A DNA stretch of 64,000 nt from Triops longicaudatus (GCA_022885665.1 JAGQDJ010000022.1:372001-436000); one strand, 5' to 3'. Positions 14,681-28,852 are shown, counted from the stretch's first letter. Numbers and translations are program-made. Notes: generated by a model not told the origin, from the letters alone.

Positions 14681-15363
14681 CAGTGGTACTCCGTCTAACG
14701 AACACTAATCAGTCACTGTATGGCGTTCGGTTTAAAAGGCGTTCGTTATAAGAAACGCTATTTTCACCCCCGTGCTCAGGGTGGTGTTATAGGAGTTTAA
14801 CCTCCCACCACACTCCCCTGAAATGTTAATTTTATAATGTTAAACATAGACGACTACAAAGTGTCCAAAAAAATTGCTTACTCAAATTACATACTGTTCG
14901 CTTCAACCTGAGTTGGATGCCACATTTTTGATTGAGCTTGAATTTCTTCCCATTTCGTAGTAAATTCGGTTAAGGCGGCGGTAAGCGTAGGGGAATCAAT
15001 GCGTTCATCCACCTCTTCGTCAGAAGAAATCTCTTTCTATCCTTATTACCAGAACTCTCTGGTGTCATTTAAGCACCACTTGTAACCGAAAAAAGTAACT
15101 GAAACTAGGTAATCAGACTGACATACGCAAGTAGGCTATTTCTCAGCAACTGACTGCCGTGGGGAAGCCAAGTTCTCGTCTGTAATGCATGCTTGCTGAC
15201 TGGGAAACGTAACCTGTAACGTAAACTGTAAAACATTTTTTATCAACCCTATGCTGTTTGTTGCAAGAGGTCGAGTTCGTTTTGAATCATTTTTTCGCCT
15301 TCGCGTGAGTTCTTCGTACAAGTTGTTCGCGATACAATGCGTTCGCTAAACGGGGTACCACTG
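14681..15363 (-). mobile_element. Tigger/pogo-type DNA transposon, internally deleted
   Basis: The left end reads CAGTGGTACTCCGTCTAACG. The reverse complement of the right end reads CAGTGGTACCCCGTTTAGCG. These are imperfect terminal inverted repeats, each next to a TA dinucleotide (14679-14680 and 15364-15365), the target duplication of Tc1/mariner-pogo elements. A minus-strand frame from about 15033 to a stop at 14887 encodes an acidic start followed by LTAALTEFTTKWEEIQAQ, like the C-terminal tail of Tigger/Jerky transposases. At 683 bp it cannot encode a full transposase, so it is a non-autonomous relic inserted in repeat copy A. Confidence 0.82.
14887..15033 (-). pseudogene. Remnant of a Tigger-like transposase C-terminus
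   Basis: An open stretch of about 48 codons ends in TAA inside the inverted-repeat element at 14681-15363. It starts with an acidic SSDEEVDERID segment and continues with an LTAALTEF helix, the usual composition of the tail of Tigger/pogo transposases after the DDE domain. The DDE catalytic core and the helix-turn-helix are absent, so this is a fragment with no function of its own. Confidence 0.6.
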
Positions 15364-15735
15364 TATATTGTTTCCTTCATAACAGTCTAACGCTGTTTAA
15401 ATATGTTTAATTTAAGTTAAAAGCGCTTTCGTTTTCTCCGTGTTGGCTTTCCTCAAACCCGACATTTTAAGTTTCGAAACAAACTACGTCATACATCGTT
15501 GCCATTATTCGCGGCGCTTTTCCCGTGGTCTAGAAAGCTGCCGTTACAATGGGCTTTCAGCCTGTTTTGAATTTTCGACGTCTACCGTAAAATTACTGTG
15601 GAACTGTGGTGTCTGAACTTTTACATGCTGTTTTGCAGCAGTCGCAGAACTTAAAAGTATTTATTTGGTTATTTTGTATATCAGTAGCAAGTGTAGCAGC
15701 CTAAGAAGCAGCACCCTTTTTCCTTAAGAAAGCGG

Positions 15736-17814
15736 TAAGAATTGCTCTCTATTTCATTTCTCAAAACCTGTTTCCTTGCTTTATATTAAACTTTTTATTA
15801 GGGTTAACGTGAGTTTTTGGGTGTAACAGGTACTGTTTGCTATTTCTATTTTTCAGAGTCTCCTCTACGATTCTATAAATAATTTCATCACAGTAGAAGT
15901 AATTGAATTAGTACTATAAAATGATTTTAAAATGTAGATTGAGTACATTCCTTTCGAGGAAGAGCTCCATGTCCAATCTGTCCAACGTGGATAAAGATAG
16001 ATTCTCTAGTTTTCGCTATAGATAAATCTTATGTCTAATTTTTCGAAGGATACACAATAGCTCGTCCGATAGGCAGATCAGCTCTTAAACATAACGGATA
16101 TAGTTTCGAGCAAGAATTCTCATTTGTACGTCATGTTAAAAACCAAAAACACCACCAGTCCAATTTGTCCTATCCCTCCTTCAGTGTTTCGTAATGACTG
16201 AGTTTCACTCGTTAGTTTGTTCGTCCTACATTCATTTACACATGAAATAATGGTTTCCGTACACTGATAGCTGTCTAGTTTACGTGTCAGGTAACAAAAT
16301 TGGGTTTGGAACGTTACACTTTAAATGTTCGTTAACAGAGCAACTATAACCTCTGCTAAAATTTACAAAAGAAGCAACAATCTCAGTTCTAAAACATAGC
16401 TTATACAACTTCACTACGCAAATAAACATTGCAGAACTCTTTTTCGCATTCCGGTGCCGTTCCAGAAGAATGAATCAGCTGCTGCATAAAGAAACTCAAA
16501 ACAAATGAATCAGCTAACTTGTTTAGAAGGAAAGCATGCGTCGGCTGTTACACGGCAAAGGAAACGCATATTAGTCACTTGTTATTTTGAAAAAGACTAA
16601 ATTAGACATTTATACTTACACTGTGTATATAAAACATGTTAATACAACATTTCCTTGGGTGGTCATTCATGTACGTACCTGCAGGGAAGCATGTGAATAG
16701 TCCCCATAACTCATTTCACCTACGTGTCACATAGGGACAGCCATAAGGACTTGTAAAAGTGGGAGGGATAGGCCATGGTGCTCAGTTGACGTTTGTGTTT
16801 TTGCTGTTTCCTCACGTCACAGTTAAGTGTGCATTGATCCCACACATTTATATGAATACAACGTAAAAGTTGAAATCCGTGGTGACTTGACATACAGCAT
16901 GACGGATTGTTCCCCTAACGTTGCTTCCCAATTCCTACATGCCTAATTATCCGCACTTATTCATCTCAAGTACAATTTAACCACCATCCCCCTTTTTTAA
17001 AAGGAAGGGACTTTCTACTGGCTTTTTTTTCAAAACGGATAGGGGGCGATCTCTTTTCTTTCTTCCCAGCCCCTCTCTAGATGCTGTACGCTACCTGAAA
17101 CTGAAAAGAACACATTCAGGAAGCTCTTGGCCACTGTCGGGTAATTCAAACACCTATTATGATTCAATTCGAAGGCTGAATCTGTCCCCAGCCCCTCTTC
17201 GTCCACCCTCCTAAAGAGTTTAGAAATCCCAAAGGGGGATGACGACAAGCAAGATAACCTACTACACTCTACCCAAAGGGAAAGCGGAGGAAATTATGTG
17301 ATAGTCCATGGTATTAAAAGATTGGGAGGACAAGAGTGAATTGTAACTACACCATTGTGTGGTTGTAGTACACCCTTGCTTTGCAACTTGCCAAATCCCC
17401 CCTTCCCACTTTCATCCAAAAATGTTCAAATACTGTGAGAACCCGTCCCTGATCCCAAACTCGAGAATTGCTTTTGTGGAAAACACGGGTTACAACACAT
17501 GTACGATGTGTAGTGGGTAGATTTTCATCTTGATGGAAACGATGTTCAAAGTTGCCTCCAGCCCAATTCCCATAAAATGTCCATCGTATGTCCCCGAGGC
17601 TTGATTGAAACCCTCCGATGTCAAGAAATGACCCTGTCGTAAACCACATAACATATATCCTATTTCTTAGCCTGGAATACCATTTTTTCGACGCGTATGT
17701 ATAAGTCTAGAAGAAAACAGACGCAAGCTTAGGAAGAGAACAAAGAAAAACTCCATCTCCGAGAGACAGACAAAATATAAATAACGGAGCTTTCTGGAGT
17801 AGATCATTCATAAA
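15736..17814. other. Gene-free stretch
   Basis: No coding exon, RNA gene or clear terminal repeats were recognised. The open frames present are short and have no family resemblance. Confidence 0.4.
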
Positions 17815-18314
17815 GCTGGTTTTACACTGGGGTGTCGGCGTGCTATGCCAGTATGCCGTGTCGTCACGACACGGTCCGTTCGACATCTTTTAATTTACAC
17901 TGGAATGCCAACAAAAACATAGAGGCACACACACAAACCTAGGGGGCGGGTCCTCACACTGTAAGCATGGTACTAAACATGCCTTTCAAAGCACGTAGTG
18001 ATGCTTCAATTTAGCAAGCGTTGTTCGTCAGAAAAACTACATCTGTTTACACTATTAGATTGTTGAGTCAAAAGTATTGTCTGTTTTAAGAAATAGTAAT
18101 TTCACAACAATAACAGAAAAAAGAGCCCTGTCCACCTTTTTTGTGATTGGCGAAACGGCTTGTGTCGTCAGCTGACTCCAAAAGCTAACGCAGCGCTCAA
18201 CTTCGGGTGTCGGGCCTGTGTCATACTGCTTGTGCCAGGTTTCAGGCGTTTTCCCATGGATGTGTGTCGTGTGTCTCGCATCTCGACGCACCGACACGCC
18301 AATGTAAAGCCAGC
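17815..18314. mobile_element. 500-bp inverted-repeat element (MITE-like)
   Basis: The left end reads CTGGTTTTACACTGGGGTGT. The reverse complement of the right end reads CTGGCTTTACATTGGCGTGT. Both ends continue with a similar CGGYGYG segment, giving terminal inverted repeats of about 28 bp with few mismatches. The flanks look TTAA-like (ATAA on the left, TTAA on the right), but a clean target duplication is not visible, so the superfamily is left open. No transposase frame was seen inside. Internal GTGTCGTCACGACAC is a 15-base near-palindrome. Confidence 0.65.
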
Positions 18315-21300
18315 TTAAGCCTCAAGCAGGAAGCTTGCTATTCAGGGTAAGTGGCAAAGGAGATTTGCCAGAATCTCATTGTCGGAAAAAGGAGCTTTTA
18401 AGTAACACAGTAATGGACGAAATGACAAGGACTTTTCCCAGATGCCCACAAGTTAAAGTTGGCAGCGATCATAACTTCCCCGTTAAAAGGGTCTTTATGA
18501 CAAAAGAAACTTCTACTTAACATACAACTAGCTAACTAGCTCGTGTTTCTCATAAACAAAACAGGAATTCCACGTAGTAAAACCGTTTCGTTTTGGCAAA
18601 CCCCAAGCATCGCAATAAATCATTCTTTTAAACATATTTTGCACCATGGAAAGGGGTTTTGCAATAAGAGACCGTTCCAAACTACATTACAATGACACCC
18701 TCGCTCTCGTTTAACAAAATACGGGTTCACCATAAGTCAAACATGGGAAAGACACTTGTGCAGGAAAAGATTCGTTGTTGCTTTCATCATGCGGATTTGT
18801 CCTGAGACAAAGTAGTCTTCACCAAATCAAATTTTGATTTATAATACATGGTGGCTTTAAACACCCACCAAGCCGTCATCCGACATGACATGTATATTGT
18901 GTGGAAATGGAAGAAATAACAAATAGTTTGTGTTTCGAAAGATTCAATTTCGGTTCTGAAAAATCCCTTTCGCGAATCTCCGTCGCTTCTGTCTGTCAGT
19001 AGTCGACAAAAATTGTTGGAGAAGACTAAACGCGTTGTCTTCCTGTGTCAGCTTTTCAGGGAAAACTTGTGGCTGGAGTTTCTTTTTAATGAGCACACAT
19101 GCTAGACAGCGTGGCACCCTGGAAGACGGACATAACGCACAAGAAAACATGATAACAAAGGCCAAAAGAAAGAGCAAAGAAACCGGGGCTGCTTCTGTGG
19201 AATGAATTCATTGTTGCTCTCATACGTTCCCTTCCTATTATAAAGCAATATAAAAAGACAAGACTGAGAAGACGAATCTAAGAAATGGAGACTATGGCGG
19301 CAAAAAGCAAAGCAAAGCATTTTCTTTTGTCAGCATGTGGTCGTCGAACACACAAAAGCTTCCTATTACCTTACACCCTTCTTTTCTTCCCGCTTTCCCT
19401 GGACGTATGTGTGCATGTATGAATGCATGTATGTATATACATGGAGATCTCCCTCTCACTACTCAAGAAGTTCCATCTTAGTAGCTTACTAGAAGTCCAC
19501 TTTGTCCCCAGGATTATTATTTTTGTCATCCACAACCAAAGACTGTTATGCTTAGTTAAGAATTTCTGCTATCTCTTCTCCCTTTCGTCATCTATTTTTC
19601 CCTTGATCACACAGTCTCTTTTGATGGATTCTTGATGTATTAATGGTGATGACCTTCCTCGTCGAGAAGGGGTATGGCGTGTTTGGATATATATTCTCCC
19701 TCCCTTAAGCATCCAAACTGGTTTTCATACATAGGGAAAAGAACTGAGCATTCCATCTTTGCCATGGCAGACTGCAAGGCACCTTCCGAGTTCCCTGCAA
19801 AGATTTCCAAGGGCCGAAGTCACACACTCAACATACCAATATTCTAGGACGGGGAGTGTAGGGTGAATCCATAGGAATAGAGAATCCCCCCGCTTACTTT
19901 AGCTGCTGCCTAATGAGCACAGTTTCCATCTGTCAAGAAACCTCATCAAAAGGAAAAACTTGTGCCAGCCTCTTCTTTTTCCCCTTACGTTCCGTGTGCT
20001 ATCCCATAAACCTTCTAATGCTTGGGTTACGCCCAAAGCTCTGGCTAAGAATTCTGCCCTTGCCAAGATTTGACAATATTTTTTAACGAGGACGCAAAAA
20101 CCAGAACGCGGAGAAAGGGAGGACAGCTTAAAAAGCATATGTTCAACCTCTTCTACCTCTGGCCAAAGAAAATTTGACACTCCCATACAACGTGCCCTCT
20201 TCCAAAGAAAAGAATTCCAAAAACATATGCGGGTTGGAAAAAAATTAAATGCCAGGGAAGTTTGCCCTTTAACTAGTATGCAAAATTTGGAGGGTGAATG
20301 CTTTAGCAACTTTGTGCTCTCCAGTAACACCAACATTTTTTATCAAGGGGCAAAGGGCGTGGTGATAGCCAACTTAGCTAAGTATAAAAGCCTTATTTAA
20401 CATGTTCGTTTTAATGGATATACTTTTAAATTGTATCCGATTATATTAAGAGACATCTGCTAGTTGTGTCCCCAACACCTGGGGAAGGAGCATCTGAAGT
20501 GATAAGTTTAGGAGGGAGGGGGTTGGGGATGAGCATGGATGACAGAGAGTGAACTTGAAAAGCACAGAGAAAACCAGGGGAAATTCGATACTAATTATAG
20601 CTGACAGTTGCTTTTCCTTTTTGTTAGTACTCAAGGAAATCAGATAATGGGGCTACGCATTCCATGTGTTCGAAAATTTTGGCTATGCCAAAGCAAAAAG
20701 GGCAACCGAGAAAATTTCTCATCAATTTTAACAGATCTATTATGCTTGGTTGAACGCACGAAATCTTTACCAGCACGTGCTGCATTTGAAGCTGAAAAAA
20801 ATCTTCCAGTCTGCATACGAACCCTCACAAAGTCATAAGAAGAGAAAGAAGGGTACAAGTCGCGTTAAACTAGCCTGTAAGATAAATAACATAACTTTTC
20901 TTGCCCATACCACTTAAAAACGCATGCAAGAGGCAGAAAAAAGTCTTCAATAAGTCCCCTTCCCCCTCCTTTTTTAGTTTTTAACCCAATCCGTGACTAC
21001 ATGCCCAGCACTTTTTCGCTTTCGCAGGAATGGGAATCCAAAACTCAACCATAAAAAGACTTATAGCCCAAGTCAGTCGGTTCCGCTCTAAGCAAAGGAG
21101 AGCGAGTTTGCATATAGAAACAAAACTTCGAACCCTCCATTTCACCGAAAGAATAGAAACGAACCTCCTTACCAGTTAAAAACCTTACGAAGAAGTATGA
21201 AACTTCCAGCTGGAGGAAAGCTTGTTCCCCATGCGCACAGTCATATTCAGATAGCTCGTACATAGAGCTCAAGTCAAATATATTCAATAGGCACGGATGA

Positions 21301-24300
21301 TGAGCACAGATTCATCATTCGGAGTGACATACGTGCAGGCTGTACATGCTCCCGAAGCTTGCTAACGAATATTTATCACAAACCTAGACTCCTGAAACAT
21401 TTTCTCTTTCGGAGACCTTATAGCATGCTAGCATTCCAAGAATATCCTCATTCATTTCGATACAGAGCTAACGTATTGTTTTACAATTTTGTTCATTGAA
21501 AGGGAAGGAACAAACCCCCTGGAATCCGTATTCGCATATAGCTTGTTCACACTATTTAAATCGAAGGTTTTATTTGTATTACTTTTGAGTGCAGGTTTAG
21601 TAATGACAAATGACAGCAAGAAACGCAAGTCTTATCCGCGAGTTACACTTTCGAGAAATGTGACGGACAACACACAAGATTTTCAAACGGGGTCCATCAG
21701 GAAAGAAATTCAGCAATACATATCATTTGTATATGCTATGATTTTGTGACTATACGAGGAGTTTTCTAGGTCATTTCATTTATTGCAAGCTTTTCCATTG
21801 TCAAATCTCTTGAAAGATGTTGAAAGCCAGGAAGAAAAATATTAAGCAGGAGCTTCTGCTGAGGCCAATCGATTCCATGGCATTGGTATTGGCATTACAC
21901 AGGCTCTCAACGTAGGGATCAGAGAAAATCCATTTGCATGTATGTTGAGAACGCCGTGAAAAGAAGGTAAAACGGATGCCTGCACTGCTGCATCTCCATT
22001 CAAATCGACATTTCTGGACGGCCGACGGGTGACCTTAAGTTTGGGTATAGAAGCCAAAAACGTACCCCTGAAGCGATTTGGCCTCTTCGTTAACAGTTTT
22101 CCTTGGCTGTTTCGGATTTAACAGGGATTTCCCAAAACATAATAACGAGGCAGGGTGAAAGATATAATGCGACGATGGTTTTGCGCTTTACTTTGCATGA
22201 TCCTTGAACAGAGGGCCAGGGCAACAGGCTACAGACAGTATTTTTTCGGAACAGAAAATGTTAGGCTAAGCTACTTTTCAACATCAGTGAAGGGACACCG
22301 TTTCCATCCTATTGTATTAATAAATTCCCCGATGGGTAAATAAAACAGTTTGTGGGGAATCTGTTGAGCAAGAAAACGTGTAATGTGTTAAAGGTGGCAT
22401 GGGACCTTTCACATTACTACTTCTGTCACGCTAATCATTCTGCAGTGGTAACTCTATTGTTACAAGAAATATTTTAAACACCTGAGACCATAAAGCCTTC
22501 AACATCGTTTTCTTGGAGTACCTTTATTTAAAATCTTAGTTTACGATGTTAAATTCCAACAAATCAGATGATACGTTAGACAATATACCGTAGATTACAG
22601 GCTTCGGTGTTAGTGTACAGGTAAGCTACATAACACTCTTGCATCCGAAAGCTGCATTTGAACATGAAAGGGTATTTCAAGCATTAAAGTATTTCTTCCT
22701 GCCAAAATCATTTAAAATCATCTCATGCAAATTTGCCGCGCTTCATAACACCCAAATCCCTGGCGTTGCTAACATGAGTCCTCCAAAACCACCCACTAAA
22801 TGGGTTCAAATTGTTCTCCTCTTTTGCGACTCTTTGCATCCTGCTGGGATGTACACCCACGACAGGGGGTTTTCTTAAACCGCTGGGCGGCCAGGACACG
22901 CCAATGTAAAGGTCGCTTATGGTCTAACGTATCCATTGTCGACCGTCAAAAAGCGGGTCATTTAGACAAAGATTTGCATAAGGTGAGAGAATCACCAGCA
23001 GGTGGTTATAGACGGCAATAATCTCCCCTGAGATGGATACTTTTTGTCGGTCTTATATAGGTACCTAAAGTATAAATTTTCTATGAAAAGCCGTCAAGGC
23101 GTCATCATGAGTAAATCTTGAGAATCTAAAGCTGTATTAATCCCCATTAAACGTCAGCTCATAAACGCCGCAACTCGCACAAGTCAAGGGCTAGAAAATT
23201 AGAGGCGAGGGAAGTCATCTCAAGGGCGCCACGGGGCTAAAGTGTCATGTTCGCGAATATGACGGGTGTTCCAAGCGGGCCACAACATCTATAAAACTCG
23301 CTTCTATCCATTTCCTCTGCCGAAATAAAGCTATCACAGTGTTGTATGGTGCAGTTTAGTGTTCTAGATCGAACTATTGCCTAAATGGAGCGGTTAAACA
23401 TTGTATAATACGCATAAAACGTTTATTCAAAGCATAAATCACAGGCGTGAGACAATGAAGGGACGTCCGGGCTGTAGATTTTCTTACTAGAGCCATTATG
23501 TAGCAGGCGTCACATATAGCTAATAAGCTGGTTACTTTTCGCAATTTTATTTAATGCCGTACACAGATTTCCGCGGGCTACCAAGGAACAAAGCTGCAAC
23601 ATAAGGCAAAGAGACTCCAGAAAGAGAAAACACTTCTGAAGTACCGCAACTAAACAACTGTAGCTAATGTTGAACTCCGACTGTTTCCAGAAGCTTCTGG
23701 CTTACTAGTAGTAGGTTTGACCTACTCAAGTAGGTTTTCCGCTTCTGGCTGCTCATCATCCGCAACTGGTTATTGCAGCATAAACCCCACAAATGATGCA
23801 CTAAAGAACTGACTGTTACATTTACTATCACTAAACTAAATTCCCGTGTGTCAACTCCGGTCACCGTAATGTGCCATTTTTGTTCAACACTTCGAAGCAT
23901 TACAAGCCATATTTGTCAATAAAGCCTAATAGTTCGCTCTTGTTATTGCCCTAGCTTTGATCCACATTTCTAAGGAAACAACTAAGACTGTTTCAACTTG
24001 TATTTTAACGAGGGTTAAAGTGTTGCACATTGACAGGGGTTGGCTTTTTGCCTACCGACCATGACCGCAGCCTAGGCCTTATTTGTAAGTGGTATGAGGC
24101 AAGGGAAAGATTCGTAATGTAACACGTGTTTAGAAGGGCGTGTACCCTACAGAACACGACCCCTTTTCGCGATCGTCTCTCCCCCCTACGACCACATGCA
24201 TTTGAGACAAACGAAAGAAAAAAGTCATGCGAGCGCCGATGTTGGGTTATGTATATGCAAAACAGCCAAGAAGGCCTAAACGAGAGATGGAAAAAGAAAG

Positions 24301-26099
24301 AAATGAGAGGGTGGGTTTGCCATCGATGAGCATTTCTTGGGAGGAAAAGGTTCACATAGCCTGTGCGAGTTGGCATGATAAACGAGACCTGTCATCACAC
24401 AGCCATGGCTCTATTTGTCACAGCGGCCATGCATATATACTGTACACCCCAAATATTGCTTCGAACATCTCTTCTTTCCATTGCCCCCATTTGCCTCCCT
24501 CCAACAAAACGAAAAGAATCCTTCTATCTTAAGCCTCCTTGAGGTGAGTGCAAACCCTTCAAAACCTTTTCATTCTTACGCTTCTTTTACATTTCGCCCA
24601 AATCGTCAAGCAAAGACAGTGTTCAAAGAACTCAACAAGACTCCATATCGAGAACCGAAGAGGTTCATTGTTCCTGAAGCCTTTCTTTTCCCTCACTGCT
24701 AAAAAAAAAAAAAAATCCTTCTGTTTTCTCTTAACGGCAATGCTTCGTTTCTCTATTTAAGCTTCTCGGAAAGCAAATAGGAGTATTTTTCAATCAAGAA
24801 GACGCAGAACATATTGGCGGATATTCCTGAGCACGTTCTTCGATTTAGGCATAAATTGAAAACTCTCGCTAAGGCATGAAACGATGTTTCTAGACGCCTC
24901 GAAAGAGCCGGCTTTTCTTCAACCATTTCTCAAACAAGAAAAGTGCGCTATGGTGTAAATACTCAACAGCGCGCTTTACAACCGCTTATCTCCTTACTGG
25001 AGCATGTCTTGTGATGATGGATGAAGACACAAGGGATAAAGACATCCGCTCGTCTTGCAGCGTATGTGTTTTTTCCCCTCTTTGCGCTGGACAATTTGAC
25101 TCATTTTTTCTTTGTATCTCAATTCACGGTATGGTAAATGGATAATGTAAGACAGCGACAGGCTTCATCTAAAAAGAATGGAATAGAAAGGAAGAGATAA
25201 TAAGTCAGCCAAGAAAAAAACTGTCGGGCTGGGAAAGGCTTACAGATGACTTCGCACAATCAAACGATGACTTCATCCCCAGTTAACCGACGGAAAAAAA
25301 GCGAGTTAAATGCATTCGCAGGCCGTCCCGACGTTTTCTTATCCAAGATCAAGTATTTTTTCTTTTTCCGTTTCAGGTTGTACTCATTTGAAAGCATGAA
25401 AGCTTTTGACTCGGAGTGGTAATCAGAAATGTAATAACAATAATTAGCGCTTAACCAACTAGGAGGCTTGTTCTGAATATGAGAGGTGCATAAGGGCCCT
25501 TTACCAATTTTCATGTTAAACTTTATTAATTTTCGTGTCAATTTTGGAAAAAGCCAATGAAACCTTATGGTAATTATTTACTGTGCCAAGTGTAAACTTA
25601 GGTTATTTATGTATCTCTTGATATGATTAAAGTCAACGAACACTTATGTCAAATGAAGTACTATTTTTCATGTTACACTGAGATATTTATTTTCAGTTGA
25701 GCTATACACGTTGTTTCGAAAAAGTTGTCAAATCAAATTATGTGTTGGAATTTCAACACCAAAGTCAATTGAAAAGTAAGCCGGTTTTCCGGACCGAAAT
25801 CCTGGCTACGAGCAAGTCTGAATGTATCATCACTAGATACAGGAGAATCTCTGCTCTTTACTAAGCCATTGTGTGCTTCGTAAGAACGTAAATAAGATTC
25901 CATAAAGCCATCAAAGTAGGAGGTCGTCATTTTGATACAACTGTATAACTCGTTGGGTCAAAAGCCAAATCGTGTTAAACGTGGATTCCCTCACAAGAAT
26001 CTTTCCCTAGCAAATTTTTCTTGACACATGAAACATGTTGTAAAAAGAATTTGCAGTTATTGCTCTAATCAACAGGGAATATTCTTGCTTCGTCTCTCT
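18315..26099. other. Gene-free stretch
   Basis: No exon can be supported. At 22896-22911 there is an exact copy of the 16-base word ACACGCCAATGTAAAG from the right end of the element at 17815-18314, suggesting a truncated relative. Otherwise it holds only scattered low-complexity sequence and short unrelated open frames. Confidence 0.4.
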
Positions 26100-26553
26100 G
26101 AATAACTAGTATAGCTTAAGAAAAGCTGAATTAAAAACGGGAAAATGCAACGGTCATGGAAGCGTAATTTTCAAGGTTACATTGACAATGTGCTACAATT
26201 ATGCAGAATATGATTTACCTCATGTCCATCTAGAGCTGTTTAGTGTTCTTAACTCAAAGTAAACGAGTTTTCTTTCTGTTTGTGATGTTTTTTTGCACCC
26301 CCGACAAGGTGAAATTTCGGAACAAGCTGAGTCATGGAGCGTTGCCATTTTGTATTACTCCACATTTTACTAGAAAGCTGCTGTTTCGACGGGTGTTCTG
26401 AGATTTCTAGGTCTTCTGCAAAATCACCATGAGGCTGTGGTATTCAAACTTTAGCATGTTGATCTGCAGCATTCGCTGAATTAAAAGTATTTTTGCTTCT
26501 CTGGTATCTGTAACTGCTAAAAAAGTACCGCCCATTTTGCTAAGAAACGCAGC
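26100..26553 (+). repeat. Unnamed interspersed repeat, copy B (uninterrupted)
   Basis: About 454 bp, collinear with the flanks of copy A and with the reverse complement of copy C. Shared words include AAGAAAAGCTGAATTA, ATGCAACGGTCATGG, AATTTTCAAGGTTAC, GAGCGTTGCCATTT, CTAGAAAGCTGCTGTT, GATTTCTAGGTCTTC and GGCTGTGGTATTC. It carries no inserted element, so it serves as the empty-site reference for the other two. It has no coding potential. Confidence 0.7.
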
Positions 26554-28738
26554 GAACTCAAATTTCCTTAAATATTTCTATTTATTCTCATTTCACATGC
26601 GTTGTGTCGGATGATTAGACGTAGGCTATACGAAACGACTGTGCTATTTAATAGCCCCAATAAAACCTTCAAAAGTTATAATTTTTTTACAATAGCTTCT
26701 CGTTATTTTGACCCAGCCGTCCTCTACGTGACAAGCTTACAAGCTTGTTTCGTTTTTAAGTCGAAAGAGCAATGCAAAACAAGAACGCTTTATCAAGGCG
26801 GAAGTAGCTTAAGGCTTAACTTGCTCAGCATAAACACCATACTAAAGGGGAAGTTTTTAGCGTGTAGTTCGCGGAATTCAGAAGAGCCTGTTACTCAGCG
26901 TGTAAACACTCCTTGTATTTCAACGAGTCACGTGACTTGGCAAAACATAAAATTGGAAGATTTTATCGCCCTGTATTCAATCATCGTTCTTCGAGATCGA
27001 CCGTAAGGTTCAATATGTTCGTAAAAAAGGTTCTGCATCTTTTGTTAGACAGGAGGAAGGGCGTCTGGCCTACCAAGGTGAAGATACAATATACTCGACT
27101 GTTGTAACAGTTTTTACATTTTTAATTTTAGCTTTAGCTTATCGCAGCCTTTGTCAAGAAATTAACTGAAAGAAAAAAGGAAAGATATTAAATCTAAAAA
27201 GAGGTGTGATAAAATGGGGAGATTATCCTGGCCTGCGTAATGAGATATACTCCCATCGATCTTAACGCTAACCATAAATTCTCCTGGCTTGAACTCAAGG
27301 CTCAAAACAATATCTCAATTCCCTACCAGGCGAAAAACGCTTCTAGCCCAAATGGTAAGCATAGGCTATTATTATTATTATAAGAGGTTAATAAGCCCTC
27401 CTTTGCTCGACTCGTTTGTTCTTTTTTATACAGTCCAACAATTCCAGGAGAAAATAACTCCTGCAAACAAGCTGGAAGACAAGAGGCTAAAACTTGAAAA
27501 GGGTATGTGTGTATGTGTATCGGTTAATCTGTCTTTTGGAGCGCGTCTATTCTTTGGGATTTTCTCGTTTTCGAGACGCAGTTGCCCGCAAGACAACGCC
27601 ATTGTCATCTGGGAGCTGAAGAGCTCGATACGTACCTATTGTAACCCCTTAAATCCCGTCGTAGTTGTAGTATAGTGCAGTACTGTCGTCACAGGAGCTT
27701 AATAACTCTCCATCCCAGTACTCAAGCATACAGAGAAGACTTTTTCACTTCAAAAGGTTCCAATAGGGAGAACAGCTCTTTTACAATGGTTTTAAAAGAA
27801 CTTGGGGGGATGGGGAACCAGAAGTATGAAGAGATGAGAGGGGGATGCTAGCACTGAAAAGAAATAATTGACCAAAGCCTTCTCTATTTCCGTTATTTAG
27901 AAAGTTTTTAGGCACAATGTAAAATATGAGCTTGAAAAAAGAAAATACACATTCGAGGGTGGTCTGCACTACGTCATACTTACCAGGGAACACTTGACTT
28001 TTTGGGGTGGTTGATGGATTTTCTGCGTTTTCAAGTGGCTGCGTTGCTGATACGGTGCGTGGGACGGGGTTAGCAAGCCAGCGAGGTCTATTTGATGTGA
28101 AGTGTGTTTTGTTTATCTTGAATCATTTTTTTTATGTGTGGACAGGAGAGGTAGTTTCCAGCCTTGGACTGAGTTGGGTTGCTCAAGAAGCATTTATGGG
28201 ATTAAGAGGGCAAAATCGTTTTGATGTCCAGAGTGTAATAGCTACAGTTTCAGGCATCCATTAAACAAGACGCATCCATCTTGACGATTACGGACCAGGA
28301 ATTGACGCCGAGGTTTAGTGCGATCTCCTTACGCATAATGTTTAACCTCAAGGTGACTGTAACAGTACTTGAAGGGGCCAGGGCCACTTGAGTTTCTGAG
28401 GCAGCCAAACGAGATAGTCCTACGCAATCATTTTACATAAGGTTCGGAAATGAGCGAGGCAATAAATCGTGCAGTTGGGACGGGGTTTGGGAAAAAATGG
28501 ACAAAGTTGGAAAGTTTTGAAAAGGAAGGATTTGAAATAAAAAGTGCTGATGTCGTCGCAAATTTAACAGAATAATGCAGACATTGAATCACACAATGTA
28601 ATGCATAAATTGCCTCCAAGGACGGAGTATTTCGTGAATAGAGTAGAACAGTGATTTTTAATACTCCGATTGTGGAAACTCTTGATTATATCCATATAAT
28701 TACGGAATTATTAATATTACGGAACATCCTATTTTATT
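26554..28738. other. Gene-free stretch
   Basis: I see no supported exon. Open frames on both strands are short and have no recognisable motifs. Confidence 0.4.
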
Positions 28739-28744
28739 AATTAC

Positions 28745-28826
<82 letters not shown>

Positions 28827-28852
28827 GTTATTATTATTATTGTTATTATTAA
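28739..28852. repeat. TAA/TTA trinucleotide microsatellite
   Basis: An almost pure run of ATT/TTA units of about 110 bp, with two TTG interruptions near its right end. It produces a spurious isoleucine-rich reading frame on the minus strand that should not be read as a gene. Confidence 0.95.

Larger units (their letters stand above)
14556..15735 (+). repeat. Unnamed interspersed repeat, copy A, interrupted by a Tigger-like element
   Basis: The flanks (14556-14680 and 15364-15735) match two other places in the window. Shared blocks on the left include AAAGCTGAATTA, GCAACGGTCAT-like and CGCCATTTTCAAG. Shared blocks on the right include CTACGTCAT, CGTTGCCATT, TCTAGAAAGCTGC, CTGTGGTGT and CAGCAGTCG-like words. 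Removing the inserted element leaves about 495 bp, close to copy B. No coding frame, terminal repeat or poly-A tail defines the family. Confidence 0.7.
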
